Shown: positions 8,341 through 14,708 of the stretch, piece after piece
Numbering within the stretch: the stretch's first letter is position 1
Layout: each line of letters starts with the position of its first letter
NCBI GenBank assembly: GCA_049511115.1
Contig: JBEKYH010000054.1
Location: forward strand, 1-15,561
Direction of reading: 5' to 3'
Source of the DNA: JBEKYH01 sp049511115
GTDB lineage: Bacteria; Planctomycetota; Phycisphaerae; Tepidisphaerales; Tepidisphaeraceae
DNA length: 15,561 nucleotides
Made by a program: the position numbers and the translations under genes
The notes under the pieces: model-generated
What the model was told of the DNA's origin: nothing
Database searches by the model: none
Seen by the model: the letters and a program-made list of their open reading frames with translations, nothing else

Positions 8341-9358
8341 CCAGCTTTCCGCTCCCTCCTGACTCATACATCGCATCCATCAGCGCCGACAGCAGCACGC
8401 CGTACCGCACCGGCGCGCGCAGCGGCTCCTGCCCCAGGATGGCATGGACAAAATTGGCATGGGGCGTTCCCTCCGCGGAATTTGCTGACGGCGTAGGATG
8501 GCGAATCTCCTCCGCCTTGGGCGTAATGCGATGGCCGTCTTTGCCGGTCATCTCCAGCTTTCCGCCGTACTGGTCGGTGATGATGAGCATCGTCTCGGTC
8601 TGGATTTGAATCTCCGTGCGGAAAACCGGGCAGTTGCCGCCGATGGCAATCGACGCGAGCGCGCCGTTTTTGAATCGCGCGACCGCGACTCCGTTCACAT
8701 CCACCGGCGAACTGCACCGGTCATAAAAACACCCCACCTCGACGACCGGCTCATTCATCAGCCACATGATCGCATTGAGCAGATGCGCCCCGCTGTCGTA
8801 CATCTGCCCACCGCCGGAGACGGCCGGGTCCTGCCGCCAGGTTTTGACGGTCGCGTGCATCCACCCCTGCGAAAGCCACCCGGAGATAACCTGCACCCTT
8901 CCCAGTTTTCCCGCATCGCGCTGCCGCGCCAGGTAGGCAAATTCCGGCGTGTAGGGGGCCTGAAAAGTGATCCCCAGCAGCTTGCCCGACTTCTTCACCG
9001 CCCGCCACAGGTCATACGCATCCTCCGAGCGCGTGACCATCGGCTTTTCGATCAGCACATGCGCTCCCCGCTCCAGCGCCGCCTTGGCCTGCGGATAATG
9101 CTGCGCATGCGGCGTCATCAGCAGAACCGCATCCAACCTCCCCGGCGGCTTGGCCAGCATCTCCTCAAAGGCCTTAAACTCCGCCGCCGCGTGAAAATAT
9201 TTTTCCTTGAATTGCCGCGCATGCTGAACGACCGGATCCACAACGGCGACGACTTTCACCTGATTTATTTTTTGAAGCTGCTGGGCATGCCAATGAGCCA
9301 TGGACCCGCAGCCGACGAAGGCGAAGTTGAGCATATGGCGGGGATGATAAACGGTCAT
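8300..9358 (-). CDS. Gfo/Idh/MocA family NAD(P)-dependent oxidoreductase
   Basis: This 352-residue protein carries the N-terminal Rossmann nucleotide-binding motif 'FAFVGCGSMAHWH' (Gly16, Gly18) and the family hallmark 'HVLIEKPMV' with Lys105, the residue usually near the substrate. The C-terminal alpha/beta domain has 'MYDSGAHLLNAIMW' with Asp188 and His192, the usual catalytic-site motif. The family oxidises or reduces sugars, inositols and related polyols in the cytoplasm; the substrate cannot be read from sequence. Met9 (9334) is an equally plausible start because the conserved domain begins right there, and neither ATG has a clear Shine-Dalgarno. The gene stands alone on the minus strand, converging on the truncated glycosyltransferase. 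The region upstream of its start is rich in palindromic elements. Confidence 0.9.
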   Translation of the reverse strand: MTVYHPRHMLNFAFVGCGSMAHWHAQQLQKINQVKVVAVVDPVVQHARQFKEKYFHAAAEFKAFEEMLAKPPGRLDAVLLMTPHAQHYPQAKAALERGAHVLIEKPMVTRSEDAYDLWRAVKKSGKLLGITFQAPYTPEFAYLARQRDAGKLGRVQVISGWLSQGWMHATVKTWRQDPAVSGGGQMYDSGAHLLNAIMWLMNEPVVEVGCFYDRCSSPVDVNGVAVARFKNGALASIAIGGNCPVFRTEIQIQTETMLIITDQYGGKLEMTGKDGHRITPKAEEIRHPTPSANSAEGTPHANFVHAILGQEPLRAPVRYGVLLSALMDAMYESGGSGKLVKVKAAPEEIGIH

Positions 9359-9412
9359 CGCTCAATTGGCACCGGTGGCGCAATGGGCAGGGCAATCGCT
9401 TTTGGGATTTCT

Positions 9413-9438
9413 CCCTCGCCCTGTACTCAGGGAGAGGG
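9413..9438. repeat. REP-like GC hairpin
   Basis: CCCTCGCCCTG (9413-9423) and CAGGGAGAGGG (9428-9438) are inverted arms with a single mismatch and a TACT loop. Closely similar 'CCCTG-TACT-CAGGGAGAGGG' palindromes occur as dispersed intergenic repeats in several phyla as far as I recall. No T-tract follows on either strand, so termination by this hairpin alone is doubtful. Confidence 0.6.
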
Positions 9439-9485
9439 CCGGGGCCAAATCAAAATACAATCCAACCGCGGAGGCGCAAAGGACG

Positions 9486-9582
9486 CTGAGGAATGCGGAG
9501 GAAGACTCATCACAGAAGACAAATCAAATTTAATTGGAGTTCTGATTTGCCTCTGTGTCCTCCCTTCGGGTCTGAGCCTCAG
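9486..9582. repeat. Long imperfect inverted repeat
   Basis: Three nested pairs of arms are visible: CTGAGG (9486-9491) with CCTCAG (9577-9582); GGAGGA (9497-9502) with TCCTCC (9558-9563); and the core CACAGAAGACAAATCA (9511-9526) with TGATTTGCCTCTGTG (9543-9557), separated by a 16-base AT-rich centre. The flanking 'ccgcggaggcgcaaaggacgc' wording resembles a family of dispersed palindromic repeats found in many environmental genomes. Mobility or function cannot be judged from a single copy. Confidence 0.6.
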
Positions 9583-9649
9583 GGTCGAAGACTAGCGAGG
9601 CGCAGCCAAGCGGGTGGTGAATCTGTTTATTTTGAATATTCCAGCGATT

Positions 9650-9708
9650 GGGGACGAAAGGCGAAAGTCGATGTCGAAAAAAATTAGCCGCGTCCCAGCC
9701 GCGTCCCC
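9650..9708. repeat. 59-bp element bounded by inverted GGGGACG/CGTCCCC ends
   Basis: GGGGACG (9650-9656) and CGTCCCC (9702-9708) form a 7-bp terminal inverted repeat. Inside are a small palindrome (TCGA-TG-TCGA, 9668-9677), an A7 run, and a directly repeated decamer GCCGCGTCCC at 9687-9696 and 9698-9707. The layout is that of a small non-autonomous or REP-type element; similar GGGGACG...-type ends are, from memory, found beside IS200-like or REP-associated transposase genes, but no transposase is present here. Confidence 0.45.
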
Positions 9709-9803
9709 GTTCTTGTCCTGAGGCTTAATGAGGGCTGTTGGCGGGTGAAGCAATTGTAAAGGCTTGGGAGGGGGCGAATGAGCGGCTGGACACATGCCAA
9801 TAA

Positions 9804-9832
9804 AGAACGCCGGCTGCCTTAGCCGGCGTTCT
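9804..9832 (-). terminator. Rho-independent terminator of the RTX/LEPR gene
   Basis: AGAACGCCGGCT (9804-9815) and AGCCGGCGTTCT (9821-9832) make a perfect 12-bp stem with a 5-base loop. Read on the minus strand, the stem is followed by a T-rich run (TTTATT). It lies 107 bp past the stop codon of the minus-strand gene ending at 9939, so it should end that transcript. On the plus strand no T-tract follows. Confidence 0.8.
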
Positions 9833-9875
9833 GTTCGCGTAGGCGCCTCACCAAATCGCGCGTCGCGTTAAATCG

Positions 9876-9909
9876 CGGGGATGGTTCCCGTCATCAGGGA
9901 TGGTCCCCG
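9876..9909. repeat. Folded pair of near-identical 13-mers in the RTX gene 3' UTR
   Basis: GGGATGGTTCCCG (9878-9890) recurs as GGGATGGTCCCCG (9897-9909) with one mismatch. The outer bases also pair: CGGGGA (9876-9881) with TCCCCG (9904-9909), and TCCC (9886-9889) with GGGA (9897-9900), giving a two-step hairpin. It sits between the stop codon of the minus-strand gene and its terminator. Confidence 0.45.
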
Positions 9910-9938
9910 GCAAACTCTTCTTCACTCAAGACTCCGCC

Positions 9939-10706
9939 CTACATTGGCGGCACCTGCTCCAGCGATTCCAGGTAAATCAAATAATCCCGATAACTGTCCG
10001 GGCGCTTGCGCCCGCCGGGGTTGACCACGTCATCGGGGCCGGGTTGGACGTTGTCGTCCACGCCGCCGCTGGTATAGATCGTGTCGGCGCCGGTGAGATC
10101 GCCGGTGTTGCCGATCAGGGTGTCGTGGCCGTTGACGCCCCAGATGAGGTCATCTCCACCGCCGCCGGAGACGCTGGAGTGATTGCCGGCCACGAGGGTG
10201 TCATTCCCCGTACCGGCCACGATGGTGTTGTTGGCTCCCAAGGCCAGAACGATGTCCGACCCGTTGCCAACGGTGATATCGTCGGCCCCATAGCCGCCGT
10301 GGATGACGTTATTGCCGTTTCCGGCGGTAATCATGTCATCGCCTGACTCACCGCGGATGAAGTTGTCTTCATTGCCCGCGGTGATGGTGTCGTTGCCGGC
10401 GCCGCCGTGAATGGTCGCATTCAGCAGCGTTGCCGCCGCCGATTCATCAACGGTGATCTGATCGGCGCCGGCCCGGCCGAAAATGTGAATGCGCTTGACG
10501 TTGCTGAACGGAATTGATTGATTGCCATTCACGTCCACACCTACCGATTCGTCCGCGTTCACGGTCACGTCGATCACATCCGCGTTGGGCGTGCCGACCA
10601 CGCGCAGCGTTCCTTGACCGTTCAATACCACCGACAAAAGCTGCCGGGATTCCAGTGGCTCCACTCGAGCCTCCTGACTCACCTCACGAGAAAATTTCGC
10701 GCTCAT
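9939..10706 (-). CDS. Short LEPR-XLL-type protein with RTX calcium-binding repeats
   Basis: The 255-residue protein has no classic hydrophobic signal peptide. Instead residues 15-25 read 'VEPLESRQLLS', a variant of the LEPR-XLL motif found near the N-terminus of many planctomycete surface proteins and believed to direct export or anchoring. From about residue 77 to 216 run glycine/aspartate nonapeptide repeats of the hemolysin type ('HGGAGNDTI', 'RGESGDDMI', 'HGGYGADDI', 'AGTGNDTL', 'SGGGGDDLI', 'TGADTI'), which fold into a calcium-binding parallel beta roll. LEPR proteins are often much longer, so this is a small member with no visible enzymatic domain. A strong Shine-Dalgarno, AGGAGG, lies 5 bases before the ATG at 10706, unusual for this window. 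It is probably extracellular or on the cell surface. It is transcribed alone, with a terminator at 9804-9832. Confidence 0.85.
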   Translation of the reverse strand: MSAKFSREVSQEARVEPLESRQLLSVVLNGQGTLRVVGTPNADVIDVTVNADESVGVDVNGNQSIPFSNVKRIHIFGRAGADQITVDESAAATLLNATIHGGAGNDTITAGNEDNFIRGESGDDMITAGNGNNVIHGGYGADDITVGNGSDIVLALGANNTIVAGTGNDTLVAGNHSSVSGGGGDDLIWGVNGHDTLIGNTGDLTGADTIYTSGGVDDNVQPGPDDVVNPGGRKRPDSYRDYLIYLESLEQVPPM

Positions 10707-10953
10707 ATAGGCCTCCTTAGGCTCTTAACTTGGACAAACACTGCCCCGAAACGCCTCTTTGCCCTGATGACCGCGATCAAACATCTAACGAACCGGCCTC
10801 GCTTTTATTCTTGCCCCTCCAGATTCCCTGTCCAGGCGGGGATGCCCCGTCGGCCGCATCGGGTAAAAACTGACTAACTTCCTCACCCATGCCTGCACTG
10901 GACTTACCGTTGCCTTTGAATTGCGGTAGATTCCCGCATTCAGGAGATTCACC

Positions 10954-12081
10954 ATGAAAGATAAGCGTTTTGGGAACCTCGCGAAGTTACTGGTTCATCA
11001 CTCCATGCGCGTCGCCCCGGGCGATAAAGCCCTCATTGAGGCCTACGACATCCCCATTGATTTCACGACTGAATTGATCCGCCACGTCTATGCGGCCGGG
11101 GGTTTGCCGCTGGTGAGCACGTATCACCAGTCGGTGCTGCGGGCGTTGTACACGTCGGCCACCGAAGAACAGATGCGCCTCATCGGTCAGGTCGAACGCC
11201 AGCGCATGGAAGCCGTTCAGTGCTACTGTGGCGTGCGCGGCAGCCACAATATTTCCGAGATGAGCGACGTCCCCAAGGACAAAATGACCCTCTACGAGCG
11301 GCACTGGTGGACGCCGGTTCATCAGGACGTGCGCGTGCGCAAGACCCGGTGGGTCGTCCTGCGCTGGCCCACGCCCAGCATGGCCCAGTCCGCCCAGATG
11401 AGCAGCGAAGCCTTCGAGGATTTTTATTTCCGCGTCTGCGCCGGCGTCGATTACGACAAGATGCGCCGGGCCATGATCCCCCTCCATGAGCTGATGGACC
11501 GGACCGACCGCGTCCATATTACCGGCCCGGGCACCGACCTCACCTTCAGCAAAAAAGGCATCCCCACGATCCCCTGTTTCGGCCAGCGCAACATCCCCGA
11601 CGGCGAAATCTTCACCTGCCCGGTGCGCGATTCGATCAACGGGACCGTGCAATATAACTGCGATACCCTCTACCGCGGCGTGGTCTTCACAAACGTCAAA
11701 CTCGAATTCAAAAACGGGAAAATCGTCAACGCCACCGCCGGGTCGCAGACCCCCAAGCTTAATGAAATCCTCGACGCCGACGAGGGGGCCCGCTACATCG
11801 GCGAATGGTCGCTGGCGTTAAACCCCCACATCCTCAAGCCGATGAACGACATCCTCTTCGACGAAAAGATCGCCGGCAGCTTCCACCTCACGCCGGGGCA
11901 AGCTTACGACGAAGCCGACAATGGCAATCGCAGTCAAATTCACTGGGACATGGTGGTCATCCAGCGCCCCGACCATGGGGGCGGGGAAATCTCGTTCGAT
12001 GGGAAAGTCATTCGCAAGGATGGATTGTTTGTCCTGCCGGAACTGGCGGATTTGAAGCCCGACCGGCTGGGGGTTGAGTAA
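10954..12081 (+). CDS. Aminopeptidase, family M29
   Basis: The 375-residue protein matches the M29 metallo-aminopeptidases (AmpS/PepS/aminopeptidase T type), which remove N-terminal amino acids from peptides in the cytoplasm with two bound metal ions. The N-terminus 'LAKLLVHHSMRVAPGDKAL' is characteristic. Likely metal ligands are visible in the usual order and spacing: Glu218 in 'PDGEIFTCP', Glu284 in 'IGEWSLALN', His311 in 'GSFHLTPGQAY', then His330 and Asp332 in 'IHWDMV'. The protein is somewhat shorter than the roughly 400-410 residues common in the family. AGGAGA at 10942-10947, seven bases before the ATG, supports the start. The gene is divergent from the RTX gene across a 247-bp gap holding no clear promoter I could defend. 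A separate promoter follows directly after its stop. Confidence 0.93.
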   Translation: MKDKRFGNLAKLLVHHSMRVAPGDKALIEAYDIPIDFTTELIRHVYAAGGLPLVSTYHQSVLRALYTSATEEQMRLIGQVERQRMEAVQCYCGVRGSHNISEMSDVPKDKMTLYERHWWTPVHQDVRVRKTRWVVLRWPTPSMAQSAQMSSEAFEDFYFRVCAGVDYDKMRRAMIPLHELMDRTDRVHITGPGTDLTFSKKGIPTIPCFGQRNIPDGEIFTCPVRDSINGTVQYNCDTLYRGVVFTNVKLEFKNGKIVNATAGSQTPKLNEILDADEGARYIGEWSLALNPHILKPMNDILFDEKIAGSFHLTPGQAYDEADNGNRSQIHWDMVVIQRPDHGGGEISFDGKVIRKDGLFVLPELADLKPDRLGVE

Positions 12082-12087
12082 AGACCT

Positions 12088-12117
12088 TTGACGCGAGTGC
12101 GCCAATCGTAGTATATT
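12088..12117 (+). promoter_or_regulatory. Sigma-70-type promoter for the small membrane protein gene
   Basis: TTGACG (12088-12093) and TATATT (12112-12117) are separated by 18 bp, starting only 6 bp after the aminopeptidase stop codon. Transcription would begin near 12124, leaving a 5' leader of about 65 bases that contains the hairpin at 12141-12177. Confidence 0.65.
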
Positions 12118-12140
12118 CAAGAGCAGGGAACCATAAATCG

Positions 12141-12177
12141 TCGGCCGTCAAACCCACCGGCGGCCGGGGACGGCCGA
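12141..12177 (+). promoter_or_regulatory. 5'-leader hairpin abutting the ribosome-binding site
   Basis: TCGGCCGTC (12141-12149) and GACGGCCGA (12169-12177) are perfect 9-base inverted arms; within the loop CCGG (12157-12160) can pair with CCGG (12164-12167). The last stem base is also the first base of the Shine-Dalgarno AAGGAG (12177-12182). The structure may influence initiation or mRNA stability, or the palindrome may be a repressor site at about +18 to +54. It matches no riboswitch class I recognise and has no T-tract. Confidence 0.45.
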
Positions 12178-12188
12178 AGGAGTACCCA

Positions 12189-12458
12189 ATGGGCTTGGCA
12201 TTAGCTTTCAAGAGGGTCGGCCGAACCTATCGAACGCCTTTGCGGCGATTTGCTGGCGTGGCTGGCCGCCACCTTACGACTTACGCAGTTGGATTCACCT
12301 CCGGCATCCTTTGGGTCATTGCTCATCCCCATACCGATTGGAGTACGGAGATAGCTTCAGTGCTCGAATGGGCCATGGCTATCGCGATCGCGCTGCTAAT
12401 TGTGGTTTTGGGCATTAACTTGGTTATGGATGCCGGCGCTGTTGACCCGAAAGAGTAG
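12189..12458 (+). CDS. Small two-span membrane protein, unknown function
   Basis: I do not recognise this 89-residue protein. It has a basic N-terminus (eight Arg/Lys in the first 27 residues), a first hydrophobic segment at about residues 30-45 ('TYAVGFTSGILWVIAH') and a longer one at about 61-80 ('WAMAIAIALLIVVLGINLVM'), then a short acidic tail. The positive-inside rule suggests both termini are cytoplasmic. Three things support a real gene: AAGGAG six bases before the ATG, a good promoter at 12088-12117, and a structured leader. The next gene begins 111 bp downstream with no terminator seen between, so co-transcription is possible. No function can be assigned. Confidence 0.75.
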   Translation: MGLALAFKRVGRTYRTPLRRFAGVAGRHLTTYAVGFTSGILWVIAHPHTDWSTEIASVLEWAMAIAIALLIVVLGINLVMDAGAVDPKE

Positions 12459-12569
12459 CGCGGGGGAGCTTCAGTGCCAGTCGGCGCCTAGTCCGTCTCT
12501 TTCTCGGCGATTCGGCGTTCTGCCGTTCTCCGGTTCATGAAGTAGCCACTTGATGAAAGGGACACGATC

Positions 12570-14459
12570 ATGCCCAACTCCGTGCCTCCCAATCGTCAGA
12601 CGCCGCCCGCGCGGCGAACGCTCCTCGTCGTCGCATGCGCCGCCGCCGTCTGCTTCGCGGTCTTCGTCTGCGTCTGCGCATGGCTGGTCAAGTCGCTCCT
12701 GGCGCCGGCAAATGAAACCGTGGTTGTATCGTCATCGCCGGCTGCTTCGGCGGCGGCGCAGGCCCAGCCCGTGACGGACACCCCTGCCGTTCCAACCGTC
12801 ACCATTGGCGGCCTCGTGAACGACGACCAGCGCCATCCTCTGCCCAACGCGGCGATACATATCACCTGGCCCCAACCCCAAAATCCGCAGAATCCCGCTC
12901 AGTCGCCGCGCTATACCTCGCGCACCGTCTATTCAAACGACGCGGGCCAATGGAGCTTTGACGCCCTACCCAAGAACCGCGTGGATCAGGTTCGCATCAC
13001 GTTCGCGTACAGTGACTATCCCGCGATTACCATCGACACGACATCATCGCCGCAGTTACTAACGGGCAGCGCCGTCACGGTCCTGCGAAAAGGCATCGAC
13101 CTCACGGCGCAGGTTGTCCACGCCGACGGCCAGCCCATCGAGGGCGCCCAGGTAACGAGCCGGCCCATGTGGAGCAACGACCCCGACACTCACCCCAACG
13201 GCACGACTGACGCAACAGGCAAAGTTGTGCTCCACGGTATCCGCGCTGGTGAAGTTGCCACGCTCATCGCCACCCACCTCGGCCTCGCCCCCAGCATGTT
13301 GCAATTGCAAATCCCCGCCGATGCAAACATGGTGACCGACATCCGAATCACTCTCACTCCCGGCCGCACCGTCACCGGCAAAGTATCCGATGAATCCGGC
13401 CAGGCCATCGCCGGCGCGATCGTCACCATGGGCGTCTGGCAGGGCTTGCGGCGCGTGAATCTGACCGTCAACACCGACGCCAATGGGAATTACACCTTCG
13501 AGCACCTGCCGAACGACCAGTTCAATCTCAACGCAACGATTGACGGATACAACCGAACGGCGCTTATCTGCGGCCCCAACCAGTCGACGATGAATTTCCG
13601 GATTTCCAAACTGTTCCGCATCAGCGGCACAGTCACCGACGCCGTCACCCACGAACCCATCCGTTCCTTCAAGGTGTTTTTCGGCGCGCACGGCTCTCCC
13701 GAACGCCCCGTCAGTTTTCTACAGGCCGCCGCGCGTCCGTTTGTAGACGGCCACTACCTCGTCACCCCCACCGGTTTCGGGGGCCGCATCGCGGATTGGT
13801 CCATCCGCATTTCCGCCGATGGGTACGTGACCGCGACCTCGCCCCCATTGCACGATTCCGGCGACCAGAACTTCGAGCTGGTGCGCGGCGATGATCTTCA
13901 TGGCCAAGTTCTAACCCCCTCCGGCTCACCCGACCCGGGCACGCCGGTCCTGATGGTCCTCCCCGGCCAGCAGCTTTTCATTTTCAACGGCCAACTCCCC
14001 TATAACAATCGCGGCCAAACTGTCGCCGACGACGCGGGAAAGTTTGCCATTCCCCCGGCAACAGGCCAATGCCTACTCGTCGCCGACGGCCCAAACGGCT
14101 GGGCCATCTCCGACCAGGATGCGCTCGCGCATTCAACCGACTTGCACGAAGCTCCGTGGGGCAACCTCTCGGTCACCCTCAAAATCGGGGGCCTGCCGGC
14201 TCCCAATCAGCCTGTTCATCTTCTCCTCTCCAGCCCCGACCAAAACGGCCCCGACAAACCCAGTGTCTTCGACAACCTCACGGGTAACACCGATTCGCAG
14301 GGTGCCGTTCTTTTCACGGATATTCCGCCAGGAACATGGATCGTCAACCGCGTTGTCAACGGCAAAGACCCCAGTGGTGCGCCGATGACCAGCTACGTCC
14401 CGGTAAAGACTCTAACCATCAACGGCGGCATTCCGGCGCTGCTCACGGTCGAGCAATGA
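12570..14459 (+). CDS. Membrane-anchored protein of carboxypeptidase-regulatory-like modules
   Basis: The 629-residue protein has a short cytoplasmic head, one membrane span at about residues 17-40 (rich in Ala, Val and Cys), a low-complexity Ser/Ala/Gln linker, and then about six consecutive beta-sandwich modules. Module starts are near residues 74, 175, 264, 347, 439 and 530, with signatures such as 'GKVSDESGQAIAGAIVTM', 'SGTVTDAVTHEP' and 'TDANGNYTFEHLPN', the pattern of CarboxypepD_reg-like/Cna-B-type folds. These modules usually serve in adhesion, carbohydrate contact or as spacers; no catalytic domain is visible. The chain should face the periplasm or cell exterior. AAAGGGA ends seven bases before the ATG at 12570. 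The DAHP synthase promoter begins two bases after its stop codon. Confidence 0.85.
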   Translation: MPNSVPPNRQTPPARRTLLVVACAAAVCFAVFVCVCAWLVKSLLAPANETVVVSSSPAASAAAQAQPVTDTPAVPTVTIGGLVNDDQRHPLPNAAIHITWPQPQNPQNPAQSPRYTSRTVYSNDAGQWSFDALPKNRVDQVRITFAYSDYPAITIDTTSSPQLLTGSAVTVLRKGIDLTAQVVHADGQPIEGAQVTSRPMWSNDPDTHPNGTTDATGKVVLHGIRAGEVATLIATHLGLAPSMLQLQIPADANMVTDIRITLTPGRTVTGKVSDESGQAIAGAIVTMGVWQGLRRVNLTVNTDANGNYTFEHLPNDQFNLNATIDGYNRTALICGPNQSTMNFRISKLFRISGTVTDAVTHEPIRSFKVFFGAHGSPERPVSFLQAAARPFVDGHYLVTPTGFGGRIADWSIRISADGYVTATSPPLHDSGDQNFELVRGDDLHGQVLTPSGSPDPGTPVLMVLPGQQLFIFNGQLPYNNRGQTVADDAGKFAIPPATGQCLLVADGPNGWAISDQDALAHSTDLHEAPWGNLSVTLKIGGLPAPNQPVHLLLSSPDQNGPDKPSVFDNLTGNTDSQGAVLFTDIPPGTWIVNRVVNGKDPSGAPMTSYVPVKTLTINGGIPALLTVEQ

Positions 14460-14461
14460 AT

Positions 14462-14489
14462 TTGACTCCCGCCTCATCGGTGGTATAAA
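14462..14489 (+). promoter_or_regulatory. Sigma-70-type promoter of the DAHP synthase attenuator
   Basis: TTGACT (14462-14467) and TATAAA (14484-14489) are separated by 16 bp. Counting seven bases from the end of the -10 box puts the transcription start at about 14496, which is the A of the leader-peptide ATG. The resulting transcript would have essentially no 5' untranslated region. Confidence 0.7.
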
Positions 14490-14495
14490 GAAATC

Positions 14496-14576
14496 ATGGC
14501 TCAGATGGGCGCAAATTTGCAGGCCGGCTATTGGTATTTCGGCTACTTTACCTGGCCAAATCCTGGCGCGCCCTGA
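14496..14576 (+). CDS. Aromatic-amino-acid leader peptide (attenuator)
   Basis: This 26-codon frame, ATG 14496 to TGA 14574-14576, contains the stretch YWYFGYFTW at residues 12-20: three Tyr, two Trp and two Phe in nine codons (14529-14555). Such clustering is the hallmark of ribosome-mediated attenuators, where scarce charged tRNA stalls the ribosome on the regulatory codons. The frame sits between a good promoter and an intrinsic terminator, ahead of a gene for the first step of aromatic amino acid synthesis, so the codon content fits the pathway exactly. No Shine-Dalgarno precedes the ATG, and the predicted transcription start coincides with it, suggesting leaderless translation; the second Met (14505) is an alternative start. 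The peptide itself probably has no function beyond being translated. Confidence 0.82.
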   Translation: MAQMGANLQAGYWYFGYFTWPNPGAP

Positions 14577-14612
14577 GCTTTCTCGACACTTGATCGACTA
14601 ACCAGCCTCAGG
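14572..14612 (+). promoter_or_regulatory. Predicted antiterminator of the aromatic attenuator
   Basis: CCTGAGCT (14572-14579, containing the leader stop codon) can pair with AGCCTCAGG (14604-14612), with one bulged C. The loop includes a small TCGA/TCGA helix (14583-14586 with 14594-14597). This uses most of the left arm of the terminator, so the two structures exclude each other. A ribosome at the leader stop would cover the upstream arm and favour termination; a ribosome stalled on the Tyr/Trp/Phe codons would leave it free. Pairing was found by eye without energy calculation. Confidence 0.6.
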
Positions 14613-14633
14613 ACGCGGTCCTGGGGCTTTTTT
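14606..14633 (+). terminator. Intrinsic terminator (attenuator) upstream of DAHP synthase
   Basis: CCTCAGGAC (14606-14614) pairs with GTCCTGGGG (14618-14626), including one G-U pair, around a GCG loop, followed by C and six T residues (14628-14633). It lies 30 bp after the leader-peptide stop and 75 bp before the DAHP synthase start. It could also stop transcripts from the upstream modular-protein gene, but its position after the leader peptide marks it as the attenuator. Confidence 0.85.
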
Positions 14634-14708
14634 ATTGGAGGCTTTTTTTGTCGGTGTGATTTTGTCGATGCTTTGGCGAACGATTGACCCCAAGCCGCGG
14701 AGGCAAAC

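Larger units (their letters stand above)
9359..9938. other. Non-coding 580-bp region packed with palindromic elements
   Basis: No convincing gene is present. Frames open across this stretch are low in conserved content and lack ribosome sites. It holds, in order, a GC hairpin (9413-9438), a long imperfect inverted repeat (9486-9582), a 59-bp element with inverted GGGGACG ends (9650-9708), an intrinsic terminator on the minus strand (9804-9832) and a second folded repeat (9876-9909). Such a mixture is typical of dispersed intergenic repeats in large planctomycete and verrucomicrobial genomes. Confidence 0.75.

Noticed and set aside
8498..9595. A 365-codon open frame on the + strand opposite the oxidoreductase
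   Set aside because: It is the antisense shadow of a well-conserved Gfo/Idh/MocA gene in GC-rich DNA, has no ribosome site, and its product has no recognisable motif.
9592..9795. A 67-codon open frame on the - strand in the repeat-rich gap
   Set aside because: It runs through the 59-bp repeat element, lacks a ribosome site and resembles no protein.
10837..10849. CGGGG-ATG-CCCCG hairpin between the divergent RTX and aminopeptidase genes
   Set aside because: Five-bp stem of the sort expected by chance in GC-rich DNA, with no other signal around it.
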